The translations under genes were made by a program, and so were the position numbers. A stretch of DNA of 6,235 bases, from positions 1 through 6,235 of the forward strand of contig JBKCTV010000043.1 of NCBI GenBank assembly GCA_046318595.1, given 5' to 3'. Positions 1-5,696 of the stretch are shown here, piece after piece. The DNA comes from DAITMV01 sp046318595 (lineage in GTDB: Bacteria; Pseudomonadota; Gammaproteobacteria; Burkholderiales; Burkholderiaceae_B). The notes beneath the pieces are model-generated. The model ran no database searches, was not told the origin of the DNA, and saw only the letters and a program-made list of their open reading frames with translations. The stretch's first letter is position 1. Each line of letters opens with the position of its first letter.

Positions 1-142
1 AAAGCCGACTATCGGACGAGGAAAACGACGCTTCCCTCTCGTTTCCGTTCTCGGTGCCGGCATCAACCGGGGTCTGAACCGCAAAAATTATGCGGTTTGC
101 CCCTCAGGAGCGGTGCGAGCCTCTAGAGCCACGGATTCAGGT
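1..142 (+). repeat. Left copy of a 142-bp (or longer) inverted repeat
   Basis: Position i in this copy pairs with position 6167 minus i in the right copy. I see two mismatches: T at 73 against the complement of G6094, and C at 129 against the complement of A6038. Identity stops after the shared inner edge ATTCAGGT; the next base is A here and T in the right copy. The copy begins at the window edge, so it may continue further left. It contains a stem-loop at 69-103. I do not recognise it as the end of a known insertion sequence or transposon, and no protein in it is convincing. It lies directly in front of the integrase remnant, where an integron would carry its attI/promoter region, but that identity is inference. 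Confidence 0.95.
69..103 (+). other. Stem-loop inside the left inverted repeat
   Basis: The 7-bp arms AACCGCA (77-83) and TGCGGTT (91-97) enclose a 7-nt A/T-rich loop. An outer GGGG (69-72) can also pair with CCCC (100-103). The same structure is present in mirror image in the right repeat at about 6064-6098. One repeat mismatch (position 73) falls in the unpaired part, so the fold is kept in both copies. No T-run follows the stem, so it is not a standard intrinsic terminator. Function unknown. Confidence 0.6.
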
Positions 143-344
143 AATACTAAATACCCACTTAAACCCTGCAAGCCTGCTGAACAGCCACCGCTTAAATCGG
201 TGCGCTTGCTTGATCAGATGCGGTGAGCGTATTCGGTACAAGGATTGCAGCATACGTACCGAGGAGGCTTATGTCTATTGGGTGCGCTGGTTCATCCGGT
301 TTCATCAGTTGAAAAACCCCAGAGAAATGGGTTCCGCCTCTGTA
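143..344 (+). pseudogene. intI: Integron integrase (IntI) N-terminal remnant, frameshifted and truncated
   Basis: This is a broken tyrosine recombinase of the integron-integrase family. In one frame (143-223) it reads ...PPLKSVRLLDQMR. After one extra T at 224 it continues in the next frame as ERIRY...IRTEEAYVYWVRWFIRFH and NPREMGSASV. This is the same order as the N-terminal SAM-like DNA-binding domain of IntI1 (PPLRSVKVLDQLRERIRY, RTEQAYVNWVRAFIRFH). Similarity stops near 344, so about 65 residues remain of a protein usually over 300 aa. The catalytic domain with the R-H-R-Y residues is absent. No start codon is present: the repeat edge sits where the start would be expected. The continuation to a stop at 441-443 and the stretch up to 458 match nothing I know. 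With missing start, frameshift and missing catalytic part it cannot be functional. Confidence 0.85.
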
Positions 345-458
345 AACCACATTGCCGAACAAACCCTCGTCGGCACTGGTCTGACCGGGCCGCACGGTGC
401 GCGCGATAATGACGCTGAGCGCAGCTTGGCGCCTGACAGGTAGTCGCTGACGGCGCTA

Positions 459-1382
459 CTACCTGCCGATCCCGAACAAAATGGGCCCCGCAGTCTTTAT
501 GACCGTGGCCACAGCAGGGTGCGTGATTCGCTTCTCGATCGAGATGGCGTAAAACTCTTCCATCAGCGCGGTCGCGCTGCCCAGCCTTAGCACCTGGTAC
601 TGGGCTTCGATTTCGCCGGCCAGCACGGCAGGCCCGGCGAAAACGCCCAGGCCCCGGCGACCGAATGCCTTGGTCAAGGCGCCATCGTCGAACTCTGCGG
701 CGATCGCAGGCCTCAGTCCGTTGTCGCGCAACCATGCATCCAGCCGCGGCCGCAGCGCCGTTTCTGTGCTGGGCATCAGCAGGGGCAGATCGGCAAGGCA
801 AGCTGGAAACCGGGCGCGGGCGCGACGGGCGGTCCATCCAAACTGGGACATCAGCGTTTCCGACGCAAAAAAACTCACATCGGTACGCCCCAGCAAGTGC
901 GTAAACGCTTTCACACTCAGACTGGCCGGAAGCGGGACATCGGAGACGACAAGATCCAGGCGATGCACGGCCAGCTCTGCCAACAAGGCCGTCAGTTTTC
1001 CTTCGTGGCATACCAGACGACCATGTGCAGGGTGGGCCAGGCAAGGCTCGAGGATGTGACAGGCGATCGACTTCGGCACCGAGTCCGAGACGCCAACGCG
1101 GAAAGTAGCCTGAGATTGCCCATCTCTGCCAGTCTGCAGCGCCTCCTGCATGGCAGACCCCATGCTGAAAATCTCTTCGGCGTATCGCTGAACCGTTCGC
1201 CCCGCGTCGGTGGGCTCCAAACCTCGCCCGACCTTGCGCAGCAATGGTTTGCCGAGCCGCGCTTCCAGTTGCTTGATTTGGCCGCTCAATGTTTGCGGGG
1301 TCAGGTGAAGCTGTTCGCTCGCGCGGGCAATACTGCCAGTGCGCGCAACAGTCCAAAAGTATTGGAGGTGCTTGTAGTTCAT
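459..1382 (-). CDS. nhaR: LysR-family transcriptional regulator, NhaR type
   Basis: A 307-residue DNA-binding regulator of the LysR family. The start MNYKHLQYFW, the winged helix-turn-helix at about residues 17-40 (SIARASEQLHLTPQTLSGQ) and the following GRGLEPTDAG are very close to E. coli NhaR (NYNHLYYFW..., LTPQTITGQI, GRGLEPSELG). Later stretches such as LDLVVSD (142-148), FDDGALTKAFG (231-241) and MEEFYAI (274-280) also match NhaR, so the co-inducer domain is complete. E. coli NhaR activates the Na+/H+ antiporter gene nhaA in response to sodium. Here no nhaA is present; the divergent neighbours are an HPF-like gene and terC, the likely targets. I chose ATG 1382 because NhaR proteins begin at this point; an in-frame GTG at 1412 would add ten residues without family support. 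Confidence 0.88.
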   Translation of the reverse strand: MNYKHLQYFWTVARTGSIARASEQLHLTPQTLSGQIKQLEARLGKPLLRKVGRGLEPTDAGRTVQRYAEEIFSMGSAMQEALQTGRDGQSQATFRVGVSDSVPKSIACHILEPCLAHPAHGRLVCHEGKLTALLAELAVHRLDLVVSDVPLPASLSVKAFTHLLGRTDVSFFASETLMSQFGWTARRARARFPACLADLPLLMPSTETALRPRLDAWLRDNGLRPAIAAEFDDGALTKAFGRRGLGVFAGPAVLAGEIEAQYQVLRLGSATALMEEFYAISIEKRITHPAVATVIKTAGPILFGIGR

Positions 1383-1505
1383 CGGGATAGTTCGCCTAAT
1401 TCGAAGAGTCACACTGTAAATGCGAATTTATTTCGATGCTAGCACCACTTACACTGTCCTGGTGACGCTTCACTGATTTCCATTTGATTCGAATAGGAGA
1501 ACACC
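1383..1505. promoter_or_regulatory. Divergent regulatory region between nhaR and the HPF-like/terC unit
   Basis: LysR regulators normally bind the gap between themselves and the divergent target. This 123-bp gap has an imperfect palindrome CGAATTTATTTCG at 1423-1435 (CGAA and TTCG arms) and further ATTCGAA-type copies near 1399-1405 and 1485-1492. These are candidate NhaR sites, by inference only. A strong ribosome binding site (AGGAGA, about 1495-1500) precedes the rightward gene. I could not pick convincing -35/-10 pairs in either direction. Confidence 0.5.
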
Positions 1506-1856
1506 ATGCACATCCAAATTCGCGCTGGCAACGTCCGGCTGCCACGCGCCCATGCAACGGGCTTGGCTGAACGCCTACGCGGCGTCTTCGCTCGCCTGGC
1601 CGATCGTATTGTCCGCATCGTGGTTCGTCTGGGCGAGACAACACCGCATGGCGCTGCCAGCAGGCAATGCACCATGGAAGTTCACCTTCAGGACGGCGAG
1701 GTGATGTTTGTCAACGAGCGGCGGCGCAAGCTCGGCTCTTTGCTGCGACGGGCGACCGAACGGGCCTGGAAAGCCGCAGCCGTCGCGCTCGCTCACCCAG
1801 GTGCGGCGTCCCCGAAGCTGGCCCTGCCCGTGCGCCCACCGAAACGCCGCGCATGA
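1506..1856 (+). CDS. HPF/RaiA-like ribosome-associated family protein (putative)
   Basis: A 116-residue basic protein. The N-terminal strand MHIQIRAGN, then RLADRIVRIVVRLGE (residues 30-44), CTMEVHLQDGE (55-65) and a C-terminal helix with an A-rich run (about 79-95) follow the beta-alpha-beta-beta-beta-alpha order of HPF/RaiA (sigma-54 modulation) proteins. Those proteins bind the 30S subunit and hibernate or protect ribosomes under stress. The sequence is diverged: the usual acidic and G-rich turn between the strands is short, and a P/R/K-rich tail (about 99-116) follows. A strong AGGAGA lies seven bases before the ATG. The stop is 54 nt before terC on the same strand, so the two are probably cotranscribed, opposite nhaR. 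Family assignment is by pattern only; ribosome binding is not shown. Confidence 0.6.
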   Translation: MHIQIRAGNVRLPRAHATGLAERLRGVFARLADRIVRIVVRLGETTPHGAASRQCTMEVHLQDGEVMFVNERRRKLGSLLRRATERAWKAAAVALAHPGAASPKLALPVRPPKRRA

Positions 1857-1910
1857 TCGCCACCCATTCAGCCCAACCCACAGCCTAACCAACAATAAGC
1901 GAGCGACAAA

Positions 1911-2915
1911 GTGCCTGATTTTCTGTTCATCGATTTCCTTGGTCAGGCCACTTGGCTGTGGCTTGTATTCGTCGGCGTGGTCGTTACTTTGCTTGCGTTC
2001 GATCTTGGGGTTCTGCACCAGGACGACCACGAGATCGGCATCCGCGAGAGCTTGCTGTTGTCGGCCGGGTACATCAGCGTCGCCCTGATATTCGGCGGGT
2101 GGCTGTGGTGGCAACTGGGCGCCGAGCGCGGCATCGAGTATTTCACAGGCTTCATGATCGAAAAGTCGCTGTCCATGGACAACGTCTTCGTGATCGCGAT
2201 GATTTTCTCGTTCTTCGCCATTCCCCGCCAATATCAGCACCGAGTCTTGTTCTGGGGCATTCTGGGTGTCGTCTTACTGCGCGCAGCAATGATCGGGCTG
2301 GGTGCCGCGCTGGTCACGCAGTTCTCATGGGTGCTGTACATATTCGGCGCCTTCCTGATTCTGACCGGTATCAAGATGCTGTGGATGAGCAATCACCAAC
2401 CGGACCTGGAGAACAACTTCCTGCTGAAGTTTCTGAAGAAGCGGATGCGTGTCACGCCGGCCTTGCGCGGCAATGCGTTCTTCGTTCGTGCGCCGCACCC
2501 CACGGGTGGCCAGCCGGTGCTGTGGGCCACACCGCTCTTCCTTGCCCTGTGCCTGGTTGAATTTGCCGACCTGATTTTTGCCGTCGATTCGGTTCCGGCT
2601 ATTTTTGCCATCACGACCGATCCGTTCGTTGTCTACACCAGCAACATCTTTGCCATCCTCGGGCTGCGTGCGCTGTATTTCGCCCTGGCAGCCATGATCC
2701 AGCGCTTCGCCTACCTGAAGTACGCCCTGGCTTTGGTTCTGGTGTTCATCGGCGGCAAAATCTTTCTGGTGAACCTGGTCGGCAAGTTTCCGCCCTTGCT
2801 CAGCCTGGGCGTGACCGCAGGGCTGATTGCTGGCGGCGTAATCGTCTCGCTTTGGAAAACGCAAGGAGCTGTGGTCGCTCTCCCCGAGACCAAACCACGC
2901 CGTGACGAGACCTGA
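1911..2915 (+). CDS. TerC/Alx family integral membrane protein
   Basis: A 334-residue polytopic inner-membrane protein. Hydrophobic segments lie at about 15-33, 50-68, 93-104, 113-135, 138-157, 205-225, 240-262, 268-290 and 297-314. The family signature MIEKSLSMDNVFV (82-94) and the second acidic motif EFADLIFAVDSVPAIFAITTDPF (217-239, with E217, D220, D226) are intact and match E. coli Alx closely along the whole length (Alx is about 320 aa). Alx and relatives are linked to Mn2+ export and alkaline pH response; TerC is linked to tellurite resistance and metal export. The start is GTG 1911: an in-frame TAA at 1896-1898 rules out a longer form. The ribosome binding site is weak, so translation may depend on the upstream HPF-like gene. 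The C-terminal tail (after 316) is short and charged. The exact ion cannot be told from sequence. Confidence 0.9.
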   Translation: MPDFLFIDFLGQATWLWLVFVGVVVTLLAFDLGVLHQDDHEIGIRESLLLSAGYISVALIFGGWLWWQLGAERGIEYFTGFMIEKSLSMDNVFVIAMIFSFFAIPRQYQHRVLFWGILGVVLLRAAMIGLGAALVTQFSWVLYIFGAFLILTGIKMLWMSNHQPDLENNFLLKFLKKRMRVTPALRGNAFFVRAPHPTGGQPVLWATPLFLALCLVEFADLIFAVDSVPAIFAITTDPFVVYTSNIFAILGLRALYFALAAMIQRFAYLKYALALVLVFIGGKIFLVNLVGKFPPLLSLGVTAGLIAGGVIVSLWKTQGAVVALPETKPRRDET

Positions 2916-3129
2916 GGCGCGTGGGTTGTCAGGCTCGCCCGCAACGGTCAGCTGCTAAATTGCCCACCTTTAGCTTGCTTTTGCGGTAATTGAAAGTTTG
3001 ACGTTGCTGCAATCGGGACGTTGATATTGGTGGCGGCGAGTGTCTGGGAGCATATTCGCCGTGCATCGGCGTGTCAGGCACAAATATATTTCCATACAGT
3101 AAAAAATACACTCGCTTTGCACCGGACTC
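2916..3129. other. Non-coding stretch ahead of attC1; possible degraded cassette
   Basis: I see no credible gene here. A TTG-started frame from 3021 runs through attC1 to 3206 (61 codons); its ending inside the attC hairpin is what cassette reading frames often look like, but the protein is not recognisable. A small hairpin CGCCG-TGCAT-CGGCG lies near 3057-3071 without a T-run. If attC1 closes a cassette to its left, this stretch may hold its decayed remains. The left edge of that cassette is not visible. Confidence 0.35.
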
Positions 3130-3196
3130 GTCCAACAAACGGTTCAGATCGTGGCTCGCTTCGCGATCACGATCTAACCTTACTCGCTTGTTTTTG
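3130..3196 (+). other. attC-like cassette recombination site (attC1), oriented rightward
   Basis: The left core GTCCAAC (3130-3136) fits the R'' consensus RYYYAAC. It is followed by AAACG, then the arm GGTTCAGATCGTG (3141-3153), which pairs with CACGATCTAACC (3168-3179). An inner TCGC-TTC-GCGA hairpin forms the tip. The outer arms AACAAACG (3134-3141) and CGCTTGTT (3185-3192) pair with one mismatch, ending at GTT 3190-3192. The left arm carries one extra C (TTCAGA against TTAGA), the extrahelical base that gives attC sites their polarity, as in the aadA-type 59-base elements (TTCAAG against TTAAG). Hence R'' is on the left and R' on the right. The R' core reads GTTTTTG rather than GTTRRRY, so it is imperfect beyond the GTT. 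Length 67 bp is normal. Confidence 0.75.
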
Positions 3197-3197
3197 T

Positions 3198-3223
3198 GAC
3201 TTATAGTCCGTGGACTAATAGTC
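3198..3223 (+). promoter_or_regulatory. Double C-box operator of the controller protein
   Basis: Two pseudo-palindromic 11-mers, GACTTATAGTC (3198-3208) and GACTAATAGTC (3213-3223), are separated by CGTG (3209-3212). Both fit GACT-N3-AGTC, the known operator type of R-M controller (C) proteins. In that class one dimer at the distal site activates transcription and a second dimer at the proximal site represses it. The operator begins only two bases after the attC1 R' core. It should drive the C and R genes that follow. Confidence 0.88.
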
Positions 3224-3237
3224 TTCGTTTGTCAAAA

Positions 3238-3243
3238 TATACT
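3238..3243 (+). promoter_or_regulatory. Likely -10 element of the C/R promoter
   Basis: TATACT is a near-consensus -10 hexamer, 14 bases downstream of the C-box. The region 17 bases upstream (CTAATA, 3215-3220) is a poor -35 that lies inside the proximal operator. That is expected for a promoter that needs C protein to recruit polymerase. Transcription would start near 3250, giving a very short leader. Confidence 0.55.
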
Positions 3244-3267
3244 ACTACTTTCCCTGCGTAGCCAGTC

Positions 3268-3516
3268 ATGCAAAAAACACTTGTTAACTCAATAGCAATC
3301 GCGATCCGGTATTATCGTAAGGCTCAAAACTTGAGCCAAGAAGAGCTGGCTGATAGATCAAACCTAGACCGGACTTATATTTCTGGCGTGGAGCGCGGCG
3401 TAAGAAACATAACGCTCGAATCTTTAGAGCAGATTATTACAGCACTCCGCATTGCTCCAGCAGATTTTTTTACTTTAGCCACACAGGAAAATAAGAATGA
3501 CATATCTAATAAATAG
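3268..3516 (+). CDS. Restriction-modification controller protein (C protein)
   Basis: An 82-residue Xre-type helix-turn-helix protein. LSQEELADRSNLDRTYISGVERG (22-44) contains helices 2 and 3 of the motif, and RNITLESLEQIITAL (46-60) is the usual next helix pair. Length and layout are typical of R-M controllers such as C.AhdI and C.Esp1396I, which act as dimers. The matching double operator 45 bp upstream and the endonuclease gene directly downstream make the role firm. The ATG lacks a clear ribosome binding site, as is common for leaderless or short-leader C genes. The last 20 nt overlap the start of the endonuclease gene, so the two are cotranscribed and perhaps translationally coupled. Confidence 0.92.
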   Translation: MQKTLVNSIAIAIRYYRKAQNLSQEELADRSNLDRTYISGVERGVRNITLESLEQIITALRIAPADFFTLATQENKNDISNK

Positions 3517-4267
3517 CAAAGCCAATACAAATTTCATGTCTGGTTCGGGTAATGAGGAAACTATAGATGTATTGATTTTTGAAAAGGCCCTGCATGATGT
3601 TCACAATATAGTAGACAAAATAACAAAAGATATTCCAGTTGATATTTTTTCGATCTTGGGAATGAGGAATTTATCTGCATTTATTGGCGAACTTTTTGCA
3701 AAAAGTCTTGCTAAGAAATCAAAGAATCGGTTTATAGGAAACCCCCATCAGGATGGCTATCCAGATTTGTTACTTATGGATAAGCACGGAATCAAGTTGT
3801 ATGAAGAAATCAGAGCCAGAGGAGGAATAAGGGATAAGTCGCCATTCAGTCCTTTTCAAAATGGCGGAATCGAAATTAAAGCCACATGCGGTTCAGTTCC
3901 AACGCCAACTCAATGCGCTAAGCTCGGTATTGAAAAACCAGATATGGGTGAGACACGGATAGCAGTAATGCGCCGTTATGACTGGAAAGCGCATCATCGA
4001 GAGACAAACAATTTGGTCGGTATTTTATGGGACTTCCTTGATGGCGTTCCACATATCGTGGCCGTCTTTTTTGGGAATACACTCACAGAAAACGATTGGG
4101 GGAAAATAGTTCAACCCAAGGAGGGCGGTGGAAGAACAACAAGCGTTTCAATTATGCCGCGCTCTGGAGTTAATAAAATGTACCGGAATTGGATAGCGGT
4201 TAAAGAAGATCCGCGCTATGTGAAATTCATAAACAAATACAACGGCGGAACTCTTATTAAGCTATAA
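3497..4267 (+). CDS. Type II restriction endonuclease, PD-(D/E)XK fold (specificity unknown)
   Basis: A 256-residue protein that should cut unmethylated DNA at the site protected by the convergent methyltransferase. GYPDLLLMD (87-95) and GGIEIKATCG (123-132) form the catalytic core: D90, E126 and K128 (PD...EXK, spacing 35). E65 in the helix FIGELFAKSLA could be the additional acidic residue often found upstream. I do not recognise the subfamily, so the cleavage site is not assigned. The start ATG 3497 lies inside the C gene; AGGA at 3485-3488 is well spaced, and a second in-frame ATG at 3536 is less likely because it lacks a comparable Shine-Dalgarno. The stop TAA (4265-4267) overlaps the methyltransferase stop on the other strand. 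Base composition is A+T-rich, unlike terC and nhaR. Confidence 0.85.
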   Translation: MTYLINSKANTNFMSGSGNEETIDVLIFEKALHDVHNIVDKITKDIPVDIFSILGMRNLSAFIGELFAKSLAKKSKNRFIGNPHQDGYPDLLLMDKHGIKLYEEIRARGGIRDKSPFSPFQNGGIEIKATCGSVPTPTQCAKLGIEKPDMGETRIAVMRRYDWKAHHRETNNLVGILWDFLDGVPHIVAVFFGNTLTENDWGKIVQPKEGGGRTTSVSIMPRSGVNKMYRNWIAVKEDPRYVKFINKYNGGTLIKL

Positions 4268-5599
4268 ACATAATTCTTGTTGCCCTCTATGCAGCGTGGA
4301 AAATTTTTTGTGACCCCTGTCATTTAATAGGCATGAAAGAAAGCAGAATATTTTTTCAAGGCCTGCGGGAGGGATGCTTTCACCTATTAGTTCTCGAATT
4401 AACTTATCGCTCACTTTTTTTCCATCGGCACGCTCCCACTCAAATTCATAGCTAGAAATGGTGTGAAGTTTCATTGCTTCGTATAGGGATAAGACACGAT
4501 TCTGCGATGGATGCAATTTGTTATCACTGCAAGCATATGAAAGGTTGCGTGTAAGCGTGCTGGCTGGCGAATCCCAGCTCATGCGCTTATACGCACTTGT
4601 ATAACCCTTCATCAATCGATATTCGCCGTTTTCCTTAACCCAAGGACGGGGCAAAATGAAATTGCATTTAATACAAAAAATTGGGGTTTCTATACTCGCT
4701 TTATTTATTCCGTTTTCATCCTTAGCTGAACTATGTGTTGGGTTACCCTTAAACCCGCACGCTGGATTTATACACTGATTGTCAAAAGCGCCTTTCTCTT
4801 CTGGTGTATTGCTCACCCAAAGATATTTTTCATCATCAAGTAGCGGGACGCGATGATATGGAATTTTCTTGTATTGAGCTGTTTCAGGCTTACCTGCGTC
4901 CAAAGGGGGAGCGTCTGAGATGATGTCTCGGACAGTTACCCATTTCTCTGCGGAATATCCATCCTTGCTATGGGTTTCTTGCGGAAAAAGTGAACCATAC
5001 ATTTTTATGTGCTGCTTCAGATCTTCATTTTTTGTAAAGATTGAGATTAGTCTTTGTCTGCTCTGAGGAACGCCGTAATTTGCAAACTCAACAACACGAA
5101 TGGAACTACTAAACTCGGGACCAAGTGATTTTTTTATTAAATCAATAATCCCAATTAGCCCCCCATCCCCATGTGGGTCTGGAATGAAGGTATTCTCCAT
5201 TTCTGGGACATTCTCCATTACTAACGTATGCGCCCCACTTTTGATGAATATTTCGATTGTCGGTATAACCAAAAGGTTTCTCGGGTCTACCGCATCTTTA
5301 AGGCCCTGTCGAAATAAGCTCAAAAGTTTACCTCTCCCATTTTTCGACATACCCTGGCAAGGAGGAGTTGCAAAAACAATATCCAAAGAACTTCCACTTA
5401 AGCGATTTTGAGTTGCCTTTAAAATTTCAGATGTTTTTTCCCATATATTCCCAACAACCATGTGAGTTTCTGGGTAGTTATGTTTGAATACTTCGGCGCG
5501 ATCTTCGAGTAATTCATTGGCAACAATTACATCAAACCCAGAGTGCCGTAACCCTAGATCACCGATACCACCGCAAGCAAAGAGACTGATTGCCTTCAT
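4262..5599 (-). CDS. DNA (cytosine-5) methyltransferase of the R-M system
   Basis: A 445-residue enzyme that methylates C-5 of cytosine with S-adenosylmethionine. Motif I ISLFACGGIGDLGL (4-17) binds the cofactor. Motif IV TPPCQG (78-83) holds the catalytic C81. Motif VI is MENV (128-131) and motif VIII is NYGVPQSRQR (174-183). LHPSQNR with YEAMKLHT (362-380) and IGESIPPAG (405-413, motif X) close the protein. The target-recognition part (about 185-350) contains C276, C281, C309 and C312 as a CX4C...CX2C pair, which looks like a small zinc ribbon and makes the protein somewhat long for the family. I chose ATG 5599 because motif I begins three residues later; a longer frame from TTG 5662 would start in the predicted -35. 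The gene runs tail-to-tail with the endonuclease gene and overlaps it by six bases. Confidence 0.93.
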   Translation of the reverse strand: MKAISLFACGGIGDLGLRHSGFDVIVANELLEDRAEVFKHNYPETHMVVGNIWEKTSEILKATQNRLSGSSLDIVFATPPCQGMSKNGRGKLLSLFRQGLKDAVDPRNLLVIPTIEIFIKSGAHTLVMENVPEMENTFIPDPHGDGGLIGIIDLIKKSLGPEFSSSIRVVEFANYGVPQSRQRLISIFTKNEDLKQHIKMYGSLFPQETHSKDGYSAEKWVTVRDIISDAPPLDAGKPETAQYKKIPYHRVPLLDDEKYLWVSNTPEEKGAFDNQCINPACGFKGNPTHSSAKDENGINKASIETPIFCIKCNFILPRPWVKENGEYRLMKGYTSAYKRMSWDSPASTLTRNLSYACSDNKLHPSQNRVLSLYEAMKLHTISSYEFEWERADGKKVSDKLIRELIGESIPPAGLEKIFCFLSCLLNDRGHKKFSTLHRGQQELCL

Positions 5600-5626
5600 A
5601 TTTGTTTTGCCGCAAATAGTTGACGT

Positions 5627-5637
5627 GACGTATAGTC
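5627..5637 (-). promoter_or_regulatory. Single C-box-like operator on the methyltransferase promoter
   Basis: On the minus strand this reads GACTATACGTC, matching GACT-N3-AGTC in seven of eight conserved positions. It overlaps the predicted -10 of the methyltransferase promoter. C protein bound here would block transcription. The Esp1396I system has a similar single operator (from memory TAGACTATAGTC) before its methyltransferase gene. Confidence 0.6.
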
Positions 5638-5662
5638 TACATCGAGACATGGGGTTTGGCAA
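5634..5662 (-). promoter_or_regulatory. Likely promoter of the methyltransferase gene
   Basis: On the minus strand, TTGCCA (5662-5657) and TAGACT (5639-5634) are separated by exactly 17 bases. Transcription would begin near 5627, leaving a leader of about 28 nt before ATG 5599. The -10 overlaps the C-box-like element, so this promoter should be on at first and turned down once C protein accumulates. Confidence 0.6.
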
Positions 5663-5696
5663 GAGGAAAAGTTGCGCCTGTAAGTGTGGCTAAGAG

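Noticed and set aside
69..103. Intrinsic terminator in the repeat
   Set aside because: The stem is good but no T-run follows on either strand, and no gene is seen to end here.
90..443. Intact 117-codon frame from ATG 90 read as a whole gene
   Set aside because: Only the middle part resembles integrase; the first part is repeat sequence in a chance frame and the true N-terminal integrase residues are in another frame before the base at 224.
292..1356. Long minus-strand open frame (354 codons) overlapping nhaR
   Set aside because: It lies in another frame of the clearly recognisable nhaR gene and reads as low-complexity R/A/P/G-rich protein, typical of a GC-rich shadow frame.
1857..1910. Manganese (yybP-ykoY) riboswitch before terC
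   Set aside because: Alx-type genes often have one, but the 54-nt gap is too short and no conserved motif is visible.
1575..2240. Minus-strand open frame of 221 codons across the HPF-like and terC genes
   Set aside because: Antisense to terC, which has intact TerC motifs; the frame shows no known domain.
3085..3112. LexA-like box (TACTGTATGG on the minus strand)
   Set aside because: Only one half-site fits; the second half lacks the ACAG needed, and no SOS gene follows.
3021..3206. 61-codon frame from a TTG running through attC1
   Set aside because: No ribosome binding site and no recognisable protein; mentioned only as possible cassette debris.
5600..5662. Longer methyltransferase start (TTG 5662 or ATG 5650)
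   Set aside because: Both lie at or upstream of the predicted promoter, and the added residues precede motif I without family support.
5484..5693. Plus-strand 69-codon frame over the methyltransferase start
   Set aside because: Antisense to conserved motif I of the methyltransferase and its promoter; no features of its own.
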